Source: Phytoseiulus persimilis (Eukaryota; Arthropoda; Arachnida; Mesostigmata; Phytoseiidae). From it: a DNA stretch of 64,000 nt. The DNA lies in NCBI GenBank assembly GCA_037576195.1, contig CM075101.1:35216001-35280000 (forward strand). Reading direction: 5' to 3'. Both the position numbers and the translations under genes were made by a program. The notes under the pieces are model-generated. The model ran no database searches and was not told where the DNA came from. It saw nothing but the letters and a program-made list of their open reading frames with translations. Below are positions 35,849-47,805 of this stretch, piece after piece (within the stretch, counting starts at the first letter, position 1; each line of letters begins with the position of its first letter).

Positions 35849-37980
35849 TTAGTCGAGCTTCACTAAGACTTGTTTGTAGGGCTCCTTGTGTCCTTCCGGA
35901 TGCAACGAGAAACGTTTCATGTGCTTGAACTTTCCAGCAAAGTTGCGTTCCATCGTAATCTCGGCTCTGACCCAGCTTGCGAGCTCCAAAGACATCGGGT
36001 GTGCGTGGGGGAACTTCGTTGAAGGCACTTCCTCCTGGTGTAAAGCAAAGCCCCGCTTAGTACATCGACGGGTTTCTCCCTATTTCAGATCATCATCGGA
36101 AAATAGTGTGGGAATAAGCATACTTTGAATGGATCGAGTTTCCTCAGCCTTCGGCAATATATATCTTCAGCGATTTCTTTAGGATCACGGAAGCGGTCGA
36201 TGTAATGATTGAATGATTCCTTCTCGGGGAACTTTTTGAACTTTTCGGGTACAGGGTCCAGAGGAACGTGCTCGAATACAGGAGCTTTCATACCTGCGGA
36301 ATCGAAGCCCAATCAATGCAAGGGCGGCCATCTTTGATGGATGCGAGAACTTAGCGGTGAAAATGAAATCAGTCAGAAAATCGTGTTGGGCCTCTCACTC
36401 GAGCATGTACACCGTCTCCCGCCTTCTCTACTCTTAGCTCTTGGAGAGTTCAAGCCGATCGGAAATCTGTTTGACTGATATTCGGACTCACCGAGCTCAT
36501 TGTGGAAAAAGTTGACTAGACAATCGTCCCAGTCACTTTGGAAAAATGAGAGTCCACACGGCGTGATATCGTTCTCAAGGGCGCGGTAGAAGTCTATCGT
36601 TCGGAAGGTGCGTTCTCGCAAGCATGTCCTGCAAAACCCGCGACAATGTAGATGAAATTATTCAACGACTGCGGACTGGGATCGGACATGAAAAGTTCCC
36701 CGAATCGTGAACCCGCACTAACGTTTTAGGCGACTTCTGGTAGTCGCTGAAGTCCATGGGTTTCTCCTGTCTGTAGAGCACAAACACGAAGCGATGATAT
36801 CCAGTACCTTTCGGCATAAAAGGCCTCAGATAGTCGCATATCGTAGTTCCCTTTGAAATGTCGTTCCCTGGTATGTTACCACTGGAAAGGAGAGTTCCAA
36901 ATGTTACGCCGGTAGATGATTCCGTTAGGATGGAGAACATAACAGCGATTCGATCGTTCATAGACTCTAAATTCTACGTTGTTCCTTACACCATCCAATG
37001 CAAGTATTCGTTTCCAGCAGCTTCGAGATGAGAATCTAGTGATGTCATAACGAGCGTGAACAGTTGGTCTGAATCTGCCTCATAGTGTATCTCTGGCACG
37101 TTAGCCGTTTCCGTGCTCGGTATGATGTTCCCGAAGTGCACAGGGGCACACTCCTTGTCTGAGATGGGGAAACCCACCTGTGATCGGAGAGCAGCGAATG
37201 AGGGCTTAGATAATGAAATGACCTCAGAATATTCAATATGTCATCGAACGGATGTCGCTCCTTCTAGATTCTCTCGTTCCTCTATGTGAAATGCTCGGAA
37301 GTCACCTTCATGTGCACAACTGGTAGGAAATATCCATACTCGAAGAGGTCCCTGAAGATGTTGTAATGGTCGGCGGTCACAAGAATGTGGCGGCCGAAAA
37401 CCGATTGAGTCCAGATTGACTTCACGGTATTCAGATCGATCTTGTCTGTGGAAACTTGAGCGATGAAGACCACATAGCGGAGAAGCTTGGATCTAGGGAC
37501 CTGCCCGACGTGCTTAAACCGCGTGATGGGAGATGTGACGATTGAGCAACAAGTTATTATAGAGCTTACGATTGCCGGTGGTACATTGGTTTCGCAACTC
37601 GTTATTTTTCTTCACAGTCTTTATATCTGCCCTCTTCTGTCTGCTTTCCGCTTTCTTCTCTTTCTGATTTGCAGCTACGGAGTAGCCGATGTTCACCCGA
37701 GCATCGATCTCAGAATCCTGCTGACCCAACACTAGAACGATAGTTGGTCGAGTCAATTTCGCGCTGCTCCAAACCAAACTTCGCGGGATGACCAACGGCG
37801 CCAATCACCGCCTATGAACAGAAACCGAACAATGATACTTGAAGAAACCAGATGACTTGTTTTTGTGTCAGGCACAAACTCACAGGAAAGACGTTGTTCG
37901 AGCGAAGGTGCCACCTCAGGAAGTGAACCGCGGAGACCTCGAGTCAGAGCAGGAGCTCTCGCCTGGACGCATCGGAACAT
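35849..37980 (-). CDS. MRPL38: Mitochondrial large ribosomal subunit protein mL38
   Basis: Eight exons join in phase: 37980-37884, 37731-37570, 37445-37306, 37177-36990, 36881-36723, 36628-36492, 36293-36124 and 36034-35849. They give 412 residues (human 380). mL38 is a mitoribosomal protein with a phosphatidylethanolamine-binding (PEBP) fold. The N-terminus is Arg-rich and free of acids, as for a mitochondrial targeting peptide, and contains SLEQRL. Diagnostic blocks in order are VNIGY, HYNIFRDLFEYG, YLHWMV joined to GNIPGND, GTGYHRFVFVLYRQ, RTFRTIDFY, PCGLSFFQSDWDD and YIDRFRDP. A C-terminal extension, as in insects, ends KQVLVKLD. The ATG at 37980 is the first in frame; a GTG further upstream was rejected as start. 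AATAAA (minus) at 35678-35673. Confidence 0.95.
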
Positions 37981-38082
37981 CTCCGAAAAAAAATCGAAGC
38001 CGAATCGGTGTCTGTCAGCTATCGATCTCGCGCACCACACGAGATAGATTTTGTAAACAGAGTACCTCTATTCCTCTTAGAG

Positions 38083-38658
38083 CTACTTCCGAAGCTTAGC
38101 GTTGGCGGCTTTTTCGAAAACACGATATCGGGAGAAGCGGCTGAGGTTGTTATACTTGCACTCATTAAGGAGCGTCGCATCGAGTATCGATCTCCGATCA
38201 GAAGCGCATAGGGTTTTGCAACACGCCCACAACCACCTCTTGTCGAGCTGAACGAATTCCTCAAACAAATGGCTCCGACACTCCAGCCTGCCTCGCGCAG
38301 TGACTCCACCCAAGCCCAAATTGAGAGAGACTAGACCTTGCTGGACCTCGCAGGGAATTTTGTTATTTCCAGCGCGAATCCGTGTAGAGCTCATCGATAA
38401 CCGCCATGCAGATCGAGTAAACAGAATCCTCATCTGCGAGGGGATTTTGAGAACCCCCTCGGCAATCTCAACCCGCCACTTCCCGGAACCAGAGCTCGCT
38501 CCCACCTCGGACTTCCCGGCGGGAACATCGGTAACCCCCCAGGACTCCTCGCCGTACTCTGGAATCCACCCTCGCGAGCGAGCCGCCTTGCTTAGGACTT
38601 GCTGCACGATTCGATTCACATAACCCTCCATCGGTTGAACTGAGTGTTCGCCAGCCAT
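38083..38658 (-). CDS. Hypothetical 191-residue protein upstream of MRPL38
   Basis: An uninterrupted 191-codon frame with a true ATG (G at +4) that ends 103 bases before the MRPL38 start on the same strand. Composition is ordinary for a soluble basic protein: an N-terminal amphipathic helix (EGYVNRIVQQVLSKAARSR), a Gly/Ser-rich patch, then a Leu/Arg-rich region with a WLWACC segment and a Lys/Arg tail. No signal peptide or membrane helix. I recognise no family. It could be a lineage-specific gene, an exon of a larger one, or chance, although its length in this composition makes chance less likely. The antisense strand is also open over part of it. Confidence 0.45.
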   Translation of the reverse strand: MAGEHSVQPMEGYVNRIVQQVLSKAARSRGWIPEYGEESWGVTDVPAGKSEVGASSGSGKWRVEIAEGVLKIPSQMRILFTRSAWRLSMSSTRIRAGNNKIPCEVQQGLVSLNLGLGGVTARGRLECRSHLFEEFVQLDKRWLWACCKTLCASDRRSILDATLLNECKYNNLSRFSRYRVFEKAANAKLRK

Positions 38659-38659
38659 G

Positions 38660-39485
38660 CAATAGGGTATTCGAACGAATGTCAGCTTCCTGATATCCAG
38701 AGGATCTTGGAAATGAAGTTGTGTATCAACTACTTCGTTCTCGGATCACAATCCCACCTGTCGTCTATTCTATCTAAGATAGGAATCGTGTTGCGCTTCG
38801 TCATTTCGCACGATTCGTCGAATGATGAACTTCAATAGTCGACTTCCTTGGGAGGCAACTTCTTTTATCAGAAACGACATAGTTCGAGCTCTCCCCCGTG
38901 AAAGGGGGCGCTTTGAAATGTGTACGATTCCCATTCCATCTTGGTGGTCGGTGACGTCAGCAGAGCTGTAAGAATCGACTCTGTTTCTCATTGCCGTATG
39001 TGGGAAGGAAACGTCGCCTTTATTCGAAAACAGCAGATTTTTTTTTCGAATAATTTTTTCGGAGCTGTATCGATCTGACGTTTTTCCTCTCATGCAGTTT
39101 AATCGATGCGTGAAATGAAGCTGTGTGAGGCTGCCTTGTCAGCCTGATATTGAGAGGCTTCATGTACAGCTCAATCCCAATCGTACAGCCGAACGAAGTA
39201 GCCATGGAATACTCCAAGCCAGCTCTTTGCCATATCAAAATATTCGCAAGGCTCAGCTGGGTCCGCCGTGCAGCTACGGCAACCGCCCCGACAGTCTCGT
39301 CACGAACTCTCGTGTGGGCATCACGCTACTACCGCCATCATCATCGTCGTTGTCGTCGTCGCGCACACTTACGCACATACCGGCCAGACTGTTGAGGTCC
39401 TTGATAACGGCAACGGACCCACGCTTTTATCATCGCCGTGTGTGCACAGCGCGCGGGAACCGGCCCGCGCATTCTCTTGAATTCT
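38660..39485. other. Intergenic left of dynein light-chain promoter
   Basis: No gene seen. Contains a short TCATCATCGTCGTTGTCGTC-type simple repeat at about 39328-39362. Confidence 0.4.
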
Positions 39486-39774
39486 GGCGCCATCACGCGG
39501 ACCAATCTCTCGGCGCCATTGTCGGTCTCTAGGCGTGGCATGTTGGAAGTCAAGCTAGAAGTCTCAAATAGACCAATCACGCGAGCGCGCCGCGCCTTGT
39601 GCTGGCCAATAACAGGATATTCCTAAAACGCTGTTGGATCTGTCGAGGGCTTGCTGGCTGGCTGCCTGGTTGATCGGTCGGCGCTTGAAGTCGTCTCCGT
39701 TGTTCATTCATTCAGGAATCGACTACTTCTGTATACGGGCTGGTTCGCCGGAACATTCGATCTCCAAACTCGAG
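39486..39774 (+). promoter_or_regulatory. LC8 promoter and non-coding first exon
   Basis: Three CCAAT boxes (39502, 39573, 39606) lie within 110 bases, and two GGCGCCAT elements (39486-39493 and 39512-39519, YY1/E2F-like) flank the first. No TATA box is seen. Transcription probably starts around 39620-39660. The leader exon ends at 39774 with a GTGAGT donor, and the leader intron runs to the acceptor at 40605. This fits a housekeeping gene. Confidence 0.55.
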
Positions 39775-40633
39775 GTGAGTCCGGTACCGAATTTCGGATC
39801 TAAAGCAGACCTGATATCCAAGCATTGAATGCCGGGCGCTCATTCAACCGGGTCAGTTGTTAGCCGAATCTATCAGAGCTCTGATAGTTTTCAATTGATT
39901 CGTGTAGGCGAGTTGTGACACAGTTGTCCGTGGAAACCACGGTCGGTCTTCGAGTTCGAGTATCAGGTCTCTGAACTCTGTACCTCGCGAGCTCTGGCGG
40001 TTTGAACAAGAAAGAGATGAGGTCCGGCATGTTTGAGTTGGCATGACTCGACAACTTGAAACACGCAGATATTGCTGAAAATTTGATTCCCTCCGTTTGT
40101 TGTTGTCGTAGTTTTCGCCCTCGATACGGCCGACCGTTGCCATCTCAGTCCGTAGCCGACCTGGAATGTGATGAGTGATTGACACTGAACATGGAAGGTT
40201 GCATGAATCGGCTCTGCATCAGAAGCTCACGTTCGGGGCAACTTTGATGTTCGCAACACTTAGTATCAACTAAGATTCTCTCGGGACCCATTCGTCTGTC
40301 GTTCTGAGCCTCGAGCATCCAAAATCGGAACCATTGCATGCATCGGAACCGATTAGAAGTTCCTCCCAGATGGAGGAAGAATGTCATTCCTCCATCTGTG
40401 AACGAGGAAATGAGTCGTTTCTCTCCAGTACCAGCAACTTCTGAACATTACTGAATATGTCCATTCCTCATGATTTGCTTCCACTGGCTCCGCATATGTT
40501 GAAAACAACGACATTTCGTATGTGCCAGCACGGCCACGGTCCATTTTCGATCATGATAAGGAGAGTCACGGAATTCCTCTCACTAAAATCAAGCTTCTAT
40601 TCCAGTTGACAGAACTCTTTTCGTGGAGTCAAG

Positions 40634-41005
<372 letters not shown>

Positions 41006-41919
41006 CTTCGATGTTCTCCCACCTGCCTGCCGTCAGTTGCACTCTCCTGCGAAAGTCTGAGCTTCTTGCAGAAAGAAAGGAAACCCCAGCATCATCACCA
41101 GCCAGCTGTGTCACATCCTCTTACTGCGCTGTTTTTTTACTGTCAACCAACAAGCGATTCATGTTCTGTTGAGAATGTTCATGAGAAACGATAATAACGG
41201 CAGGAGCCGAAACGAGTCGAGATTCATCCACAATTCATAACTGTTATATAGAGAGATAAATGCTATTATTTTTCATCTTTGCGCGTCATCGACACAGGGG
41301 ACCGTCGGCGGGTTGGTCGCCAAACAGTTCATCATGTTTTGTGTAAATATTTACCTTGGAAAATATAGTAAAATCGAATCTCTCTGAGCAAGCTTACTTC
41401 CCGAATCGTGTACGCTGTCAAAAATGTTGGAATAGTCTTTCGTGAGATAAGAATAATCGTTTGCGAAACAGTAGTCGAGGTTTTTGCTCTAAACATGGCA
41501 GTGTTCGTGATGTAGGCTCCTTTGGGCGACGGGGCTCGATGAACACACATTCAGTTTCCTCTGAACAAGAGCCCGTGTTGCACTGGTCTCGTTGACAGCC
41601 GTGCCCGTACCGGAGAGGGGTGCTGAATGGGAAAAAAATTTGCCAGCACGTCCTATTAACCTTTAACCTTGGATGGCGTGATACGTTGCGGTGCTGAGCC
41701 GCATTGATCGCTATTTCCGTTCAACGACGGACGAGTGTATGTACCTGCCTCAGCCGCATGTGAACGAAAAAGAAACTAACAGTGGATAGGTTCTATTACT
41801 CTGCTCGTTCGTTGCTCACTAAAAACATGACCTCGAAGGCTCAATCTGGATTCGCGGGGGTCGAGTGTACCGTCCGAGTTTTAGAGAACAGTTTCTCTCC
41901 TTTACGCGGCTGTCCTGCT
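41006..41919. other. LC8 3'UTR and intergenic sequence
   Basis: The first 250-300 bases are the LC8 3'UTR. The remainder shows no gene. Confidence 0.4.
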
Positions 41920-42535
41920 CACGAATAGACTTCAATTCCCGTAATACGGAGTACGGAAATTCTAAGCCTCGGAAGCATTGACGATAGAGCACAAAGACCT
42001 TGAGTGAAATTGTTCACCGCAATGAGCTTTAAAACATCGCTTCGTCGTTTTCACTTTTCCCTCCAACTCCCTCACGGTGCTAGATAGATGAAAATGATGA
42101 AGAGCTTTTTTGTCTGCCTCACTTTTCTGAACGATTTCGGTCATGACAATTTTCCGTCTATTCGCAACGATTCTGCCGGAAACTCGAAAAAACTTGGGCT
42201 CCACAACTGGGCTCATAAGACTAAGTGCGATAATCGGACTTGGAATTTTTGAGAACTCTCGCGAGAGTTTCCCTCATTTGTATCGGAACGAGTTGAGATA
42301 GACGGAAAAGTCTCATAACCGAAATTGTTCAGCACGAAGAGGTGGTCTAAGAAGCTCTTCATCATTTTCCCCTATCTAGCACCGTAAGGGATGGAGAGGA
42401 AAAAGTGAAAACAACGAAGCAATGTTTTAAAGCTCATTGCGGTGAACAATTTCACTCAAAGACTTTTTCGTCTATATTCAATGCTTCTAAGGCTAAGAAT
42501 TTCCGTACTCCGTAATACGGAAATTGATGTCTGCT
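41920..42535. repeat. Long imperfect inverted repeat with coding-like arms
   Basis: The left arm (about 41920-42185) is the reverse complement of the right arm (about 42285-42535), interrupted by many substitutions and small indels. The loop is about 100 bases. The outermost match is the CCGTAATACGG-type end plus about 12 flanking bases on each side. The left arm on the minus strand contains an 84-codon frame (42216-41962) starting MSPVVEPKFF and including HHFHLSSTVRE and CFKAHCGEQFHS. The right arm on the + strand carries a diverged copy of the same reading frame (HHFPLSSTVRD, CFKAHCGEQFHS) with a stop in the middle. It is either an inverted duplication of an exon or a foldback/MITE-like element. 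A transcript across it would fold into a long hairpin. Confidence 0.85.
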
Positions 42536-42539
42536 CACG

Positions 42540-43419
42540 AACATCTCGCTTGATCTATCACCAGGCTGTCGAGCACAACGAGCAGAATGCTATGAGCTCT
42601 GTGACTATTCTAGGATCAATATGCCCTGAGTATCGATGTCGTGCGTGGAAACCCCTGTCTTGAACGAAGGGAGTCTGAAATATTCAACTTGAGAAAATTC
42701 TCAGAGAAACTGAGCTCAGGGAAGGCTCGAACCTTATTCTCTGGGCTCCATCTTGACACCTAGGAGTACTTGAGAATGGTTCGCATCTCCGGTTCCCAAT
42801 CGTTTGGAGTCTGCGTTTGGAACGAAATCTATTTCATGCAAGTTCGGCGGTTCTTCCGAGCTGTCTTCCCTCGCTCCCATCGATTCTACTTATATGGAGT
42901 GCTAGGGTGGCACCGATCTAACGAACGTCCAGAAGCAGTGGCTCCGAACAATCGCCTTGGCGCGTGTCGCTTCATGATTCATGACCCTGAGTGATACACT
43001 CGCAAAAGCGGATTGAATAGGAAGCGAAGGCGGCAATCGAGACTTTCACCAGTTTCTCTTCGGACACCGACATCGTTCGACACAACCGTCGAATATTGAT
43101 GTTATTCCCTACCGAAGCTAAATGGTTCAAAACAAGCCGGTCCATTGATAGCAACAAGACCATGAAACCGTGAACTTCGGATAACGGGAGATCGAATTGG
43201 TTCTCATCGAGGAGTGGAACTCAATATGGGATCGGGAATGCCATTTCCATAAACTGCGGCCGCCAAGAGGAATATCCACCTACTGTGCAGTGAGTCATCC
43301 CTTGGTGCTAACTCTGTAGCCGACCCATGGGATCCATCCAACCAGTCAGCTGGCTGAATTGGCTCACCTGTCAATTAGCAGGCTACAATGAGGATAATGA
43401 TGTTTCGCACATACCAACT
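42540..43419. other. Intergenic
   Basis: No supported gene; short frames only. The right edge holds the polyadenylation signal of the proline-rich gene. Confidence 0.4.
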
Positions 43420-43532
43420 TTTATTCTCCGAACGTTCAGCAAGTATTTACAGTTAAATGGAGAGCTGCCGTAATCGCGATGTAAGGGCGACAAGGACTGA
43501 ACCCGCTGAGGGATAGATGAAAGGTTATCAGT

Positions 43533-45112
43533 TCAACTACTGGAGGAAGAGCTGCTTGACGAGCTGGAGCTGCTGGAACTTGAGGAACTCGGTGAGCGAT
43601 GTCGGGAGTGATTCTTGTGTTTCATTTTCTTCAATTTTCTCAACTGTGGACAACGATAACACCAACCATGTAACCGGGGAAATTCTACGATTGGCGTATA
43701 AACAATCACAGCGCCTTAAACTGTCTCAAGACCGCTATTAATCATTAACAAACTTCGAACGATCTGGGACAGCGATAGCGATACCAATTCCTAACGCATA
43801 TGCTCTGTTCAAACCAGTCACAAGAAAAGAAACAGGACTCGATCAACATCAAGAAAACGGATGTCTATAAGAGATCGCTTTTTAGTCGCTTCAATCACTG
43901 TCTGACGAGCTAGAGTGGTCGAACATCTTGGAGACTTTTTTGAACTGCAATCAAGAACAGAATATATTTCTTCTTTTTTGCTTGGAGTTCGTCCGAATTC
44001 CGGGCGTGATCGACGACAAGAAGCACTCCCAAGAATCGCGTTAATGATGTAAGAGTTGTCAATGAGCCTCAGAAGCTTGAGCGACTTATCACAGAAAAGT
44101 TTGAACTGGCGTTAGCATAAGAGATAACTGAACATTATCTTACGGGGTTGGCGTGTTTGATGAGAGCACCTGCGGCGAGAGCGCCCGCTCCGATTCCGAG
44201 CGCAGTTCCGAGCCCGGCTCCAAGTCCAGGGCCAGACGAGCTATGATGTCCGTGATGCTGGAACTGCAATATCTTTCATCAGGATTCACGCGCAACAGCT
44301 CAAAATTTTCGATTAGAATCGATCGACTGATTCGGGCGCGGAACACTGCCCCGAATAGTCTCAACAGCTGGGCCGGCTCAAGTTGGAGCTCCAAGCGCAT
44401 CATCCCGTCAACGTGAATACTCAGAGCGTACCTTTTTGTGTTTTTTCCCGAAGAGACCTGAGGCGGCAGTGCCTATGGCAGCACCTACTCCCCCAGCTGT
44501 GAGAGCCGATCCGATGTCACCAAGCATTCCACCAGATTTTTGTTGAGGGGGACCTGGCTGCGGCTGCACTCCAGGCTGTCCGGGATAACCTGGTTGTGCA
44601 GGGTACGCCGAAGATGGTTGAGGTGGAACATAGCCCGCATGGGGAGGGTAACCCGCCGGTGCAGGAGGTGGAACGTATCCGGAATGCATAGGATTCGGCT
44701 CTGGATAACCAGGCTGTGAAGTATAGCTTGGTGGAGCTGCTGGAGGCATGTAGGGAGGCGGTGCTGCGGGATAGGGCGAATTGGAGCTTGGGTACGGTGG
44801 CTGTGAGGTGGGATATGGGGGAGCAGTTGGTGCCCCGTAGGGTGCAGATGGAGGATATCCTGGTTGAGAGCCGCCACCTACGGGAAATCAATCCTGATTT
44901 CTAGATAAACTGTGACGTTGTCAACACGATGCGTCATTCCTCGGGATGATTTCAGATTGATCCGACTCTTTCCGTGATGGAACGTCTCGGATCTAAGACA
45001 GGAAACGGATGTTTAAACAGGAGAAAGGCTCACCTCTATTGTTATTGTGAAGATCGTTCAAGTCCGGGTAAAGGGGTGCAAAACCCGGCTGAAATACATG
45101 GGATGAGATCAT
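43533..45112 (-). CDS. Proline-rich YPxxPGYP protein with alternative last exons
   Basis: Exons 45112-45034, 44877-44432 and 44263-44144 join in phase. They are followed by either 43944-43891 or 43643-43533, both entered in phase 0 and both ending in a stop. The predicted lengths are 232 and 251 residues. The first half is low-complexity Pro/Tyr/Gly (repeated YPxxPGYP, GYVPP). Next comes a Gly/Ala hydrophobic helix-like segment (SALTAGGVGAAIGTAASG) and a basic KKHKK patch. The third exon repeats the theme with a His/Ser patch and another Gly/Ala segment (GLGAGLGTALGIGAGALAAG). The two last exons are alike in style: basic start, then SSSSSDSD in one and about 18 consecutive Ser in the other. 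AATAAA (minus) at 43425-43420 follows the distal one. Family not recognised; the start ATG at 45112 is likely but not certain. Confidence 0.6.
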
Positions 45113-47229
45113 CTCATGATAGATAGAAGTTATGGATGGATTGGCGCTTCTGATTCGGCATGCGCTCCCAAACGGGTCAAGACTCCTACACGGGCGCTGC
45201 ATCGCGAAAGCTTGACTCCATGGAACCGCGTTCACGCGAGAAGCCCAATCTTTCGATGAAGAAGCCGAAGCCGAAAACTCACCTGATTCGGAGGCAGAGC
45301 CATGCTTGAGACGTTCAACCAGTCTATGCTCGAACTGCAAATGAGCAACGTGCTTTCGTTCCCTCAATTCTTGCAGCAATGATACATAAAATTCAGAATG
45401 GAACACTTCACATAGGCTCGTTGTGACTTGGACTGAGACTCTTAAGGAGACGCTGCAACATGGATGCCGCAAAGCCGTGGCAGAGCGCTGAGCAACAACA
45501 AACAGGAAAGAAGGAAATTGACGTCACAAACTGAGATGCGTCATCATCATAGATCAGCTGATGAGTTTCAGCCGGTTCATGTTCGAGTTTTTTCGGGAAG
45601 CATGAGTCTCTTAACTATCAACATCACGGGAGTTTCTCGCGGGCCCCATATCCCGGACTCCCTCGTCTCCTGTTGGACTCCGTGAATGGATCTCGTTCTG
45701 TTGAGAGATAGTGGTCGGATGTGGATCACATCTCTCGATCAAATCTCAGTTCTGCAGACGACCTGGGTTGAAATAGATCGAGACATAATAGTTCGTGGCG
45801 CGAAAGTGTTTCGCTGAATAATTATCTTTTTCGGGATACGTCTCAGCTTGCATTCAGCGACGGGAACAGCTGATGAGATAGTGCAGAAGTTTCGGGCCGT
45901 GTTTCCTGTGAGCTCTGTCTTTCTGTGCTATGGTGGGGGTGCGCTTCGAGAACAGATCTAACGAACGCCTTGTGGGAAAGTCGAATTATACAAAACTTCG
46001 GGCCACTCTCCCCCCGTCTCGTCGGAGTTCGTGGATTTCCTGTCTCTCGCGCAGAGAGGATTCTCGGTCTCAGTCGAAGCAACGGACTTTGCAGTGGGAT
46101 CTTGCTGTTGATGGGGAATATCCGAGGAGACGAATTCGTTCCTTTCCGAACAACATATTCCCAATTTATCCTGAACCGTGACTTCTCCGTCAAGATGACT
46201 CCTTCTTGCGTCTTGTTCGACCTCCCGCGGGACCATGCTGCCCGCAAAAGAAAGACTTCCTCGAGCCCGCACTGGAACACTCATCCGGGACTAATCTGGG
46301 TTTTTCATCGCATCTTGGCGGAAACCATAGCTACGGTACCATTTCCAGGCTTCCAGAATCAGTAGAGAATTATGTAAAACACTCTGGGAGGGTAGTATTC
46401 CATACTACCGCTTGTTTTGCGTGAAAACGTGGAGTATTTGCTTTGTTGTCCGCGGTGAGGTGAGTTGCGAACAAGTGATGATATCCGTTCGAGTCTCGAG
46501 AGAGCGATTCAAGGCCCTATCCTGTGAAACCTTCTTCGGGTCGTGCGGCGGCCCCCGAGATTCCAGCTCTCCCCTTTGCCTGAGCACTACCTAAGGTTTT
46601 CGGACGCGCTATTCAAATGTGGGCAGAGAGTGTTAAACTAGCTGAAGCTCCGAGATCTCTAGCATGAGCTGAATGGATAGTTCCCCATCGTTCAAGCAGA
46701 AACCTCGTTGTTTGATCATCGATCTGATGCCCAAGCAGCTCAACTTCGTGATCCGAATGGCCTCGACATTTTATTCTCCCGACTCATCCATTTTCGTCTA
46801 TTTTGTTTGATATGAATTAACGTTCTAAGACCTCGAGACTCGGTAGGAACTCACTGAAACGCCGATCGTAGCCAATTTATCCAATCAAATCCCGATGTTC
46901 GGCAAATTTTCGGGGTATAAATTATAAATTGAACAACCTGTCAGAGAAACAAGGGGCGGTTCGAGAGGAGCTCATGTGGGCGTCCGGTTCCGTGCACATT
47001 TGATGCCACTGCGTTTCTCGGCAACCGAGAAAAACGGTTATTCATGGTAGTTTCCAAGGCTTCCGAGGGGGTGCACGAATTGGTCTCGAACTTCATCTGA
47101 ACTTGCTCGAGTGAATGTCGGAATTGAAGGAGGGCTTCTCCCGTAAATTCGTGACCCTTTCAAAACAATCAAAGCGTTTTCGGTCCCTCACGAACGAAGT
47201 TTGAGGACGAATCGGAGCCTGAAAATTCG
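45113..47229. other. Unresolved intergenic stretch
   Basis: A minus frame continues upstream to 45472 in frame with the proline-rich gene, but its content looks random. Frames at 45843-46365 on both strands overlap and have no recognised product. Bases 46600-47220 show nothing. Confidence 0.3.
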
Positions 47230-47805
47230 TTACATAAATGACGGAGTACTAGCAGAGTGCACCAAAGCCACAGGGAACGACGTTTCCACGTCAAAATGAG
47301 CCAACGTGCTGACCTGCTCCGAGAATGAACCACCAGGATCAAGATGCTCACGAGGAACCGTGTTGAGGATGAACTGTCTCGAGAGGGGCAAGTGCGAACA
47401 TATAGCAGGATGATTTACCCGTTCTGACTCCATGGGGATGATGGTCATCCCCGGGAAGCTCTTGGAATTGTCTTGGCCCCCTCTCCATATACATTCCGGA
47501 TAGCTCTCATGATGGCGGAAGAACTGACTCCTCGCTGACAGGCGCTCGGGCAATGATGATTCGGAGTAATCGCCACGCTTGAAGAAATACTTCTCGATCT
47601 TGCAAGCTGACATACACTGAGCTCATCTTTGATCGAGGTGCATTCGGTTTACTTATTTATCGAGTCGGTTGTCTCCGTCCAGTCCCAGTGAAATGAAAAT
47701 CTTCCCGCTGACATGTGCTGAAACCCATGTGCTTCGGGAGCACCAACAGGTCACGGATCTCAACCTCCAGGGGGAGCCACTCATTCTGCGGAGGCTTTTC
47801 GGGAA
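47230..47805 (-). CDS. Unknown protein, two 3' exons
   Basis: Exon 47805-47713 and exon 47606-47230 join in phase 1 (GTCAGC donor, TGTCAG acceptor) to give a run of about 155 residues up to a stop. The first exon reads NEWLPLEVEIRDLLVLPKHM, an ordinary folded-protein sequence. The second continues with CKIEKYFFKRGDYSESS and ends in a region containing NTVPREHLDPGGSF. A 45-base in-frame segment (about 47424-47380) starts with GT and ends with AG, so it may or may not be removed. Upstream exons were not found. I recognise no family. The alternative is that the frames are fortuitous, but the phase fit and amino-acid composition argue for a real gene. Confidence 0.4.

Noticed and set aside
37888..38040. 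Upstream start for MRPL38 at 38040
   Set aside because: That codon is GTG; the first ATG at 37980 leaves a proper mitochondrial targeting sequence.
42442..42663. 73-codon + frame as a gene
   Set aside because: It begins in the right arm of the inverted repeat in a different frame from the copy shared with the left arm.
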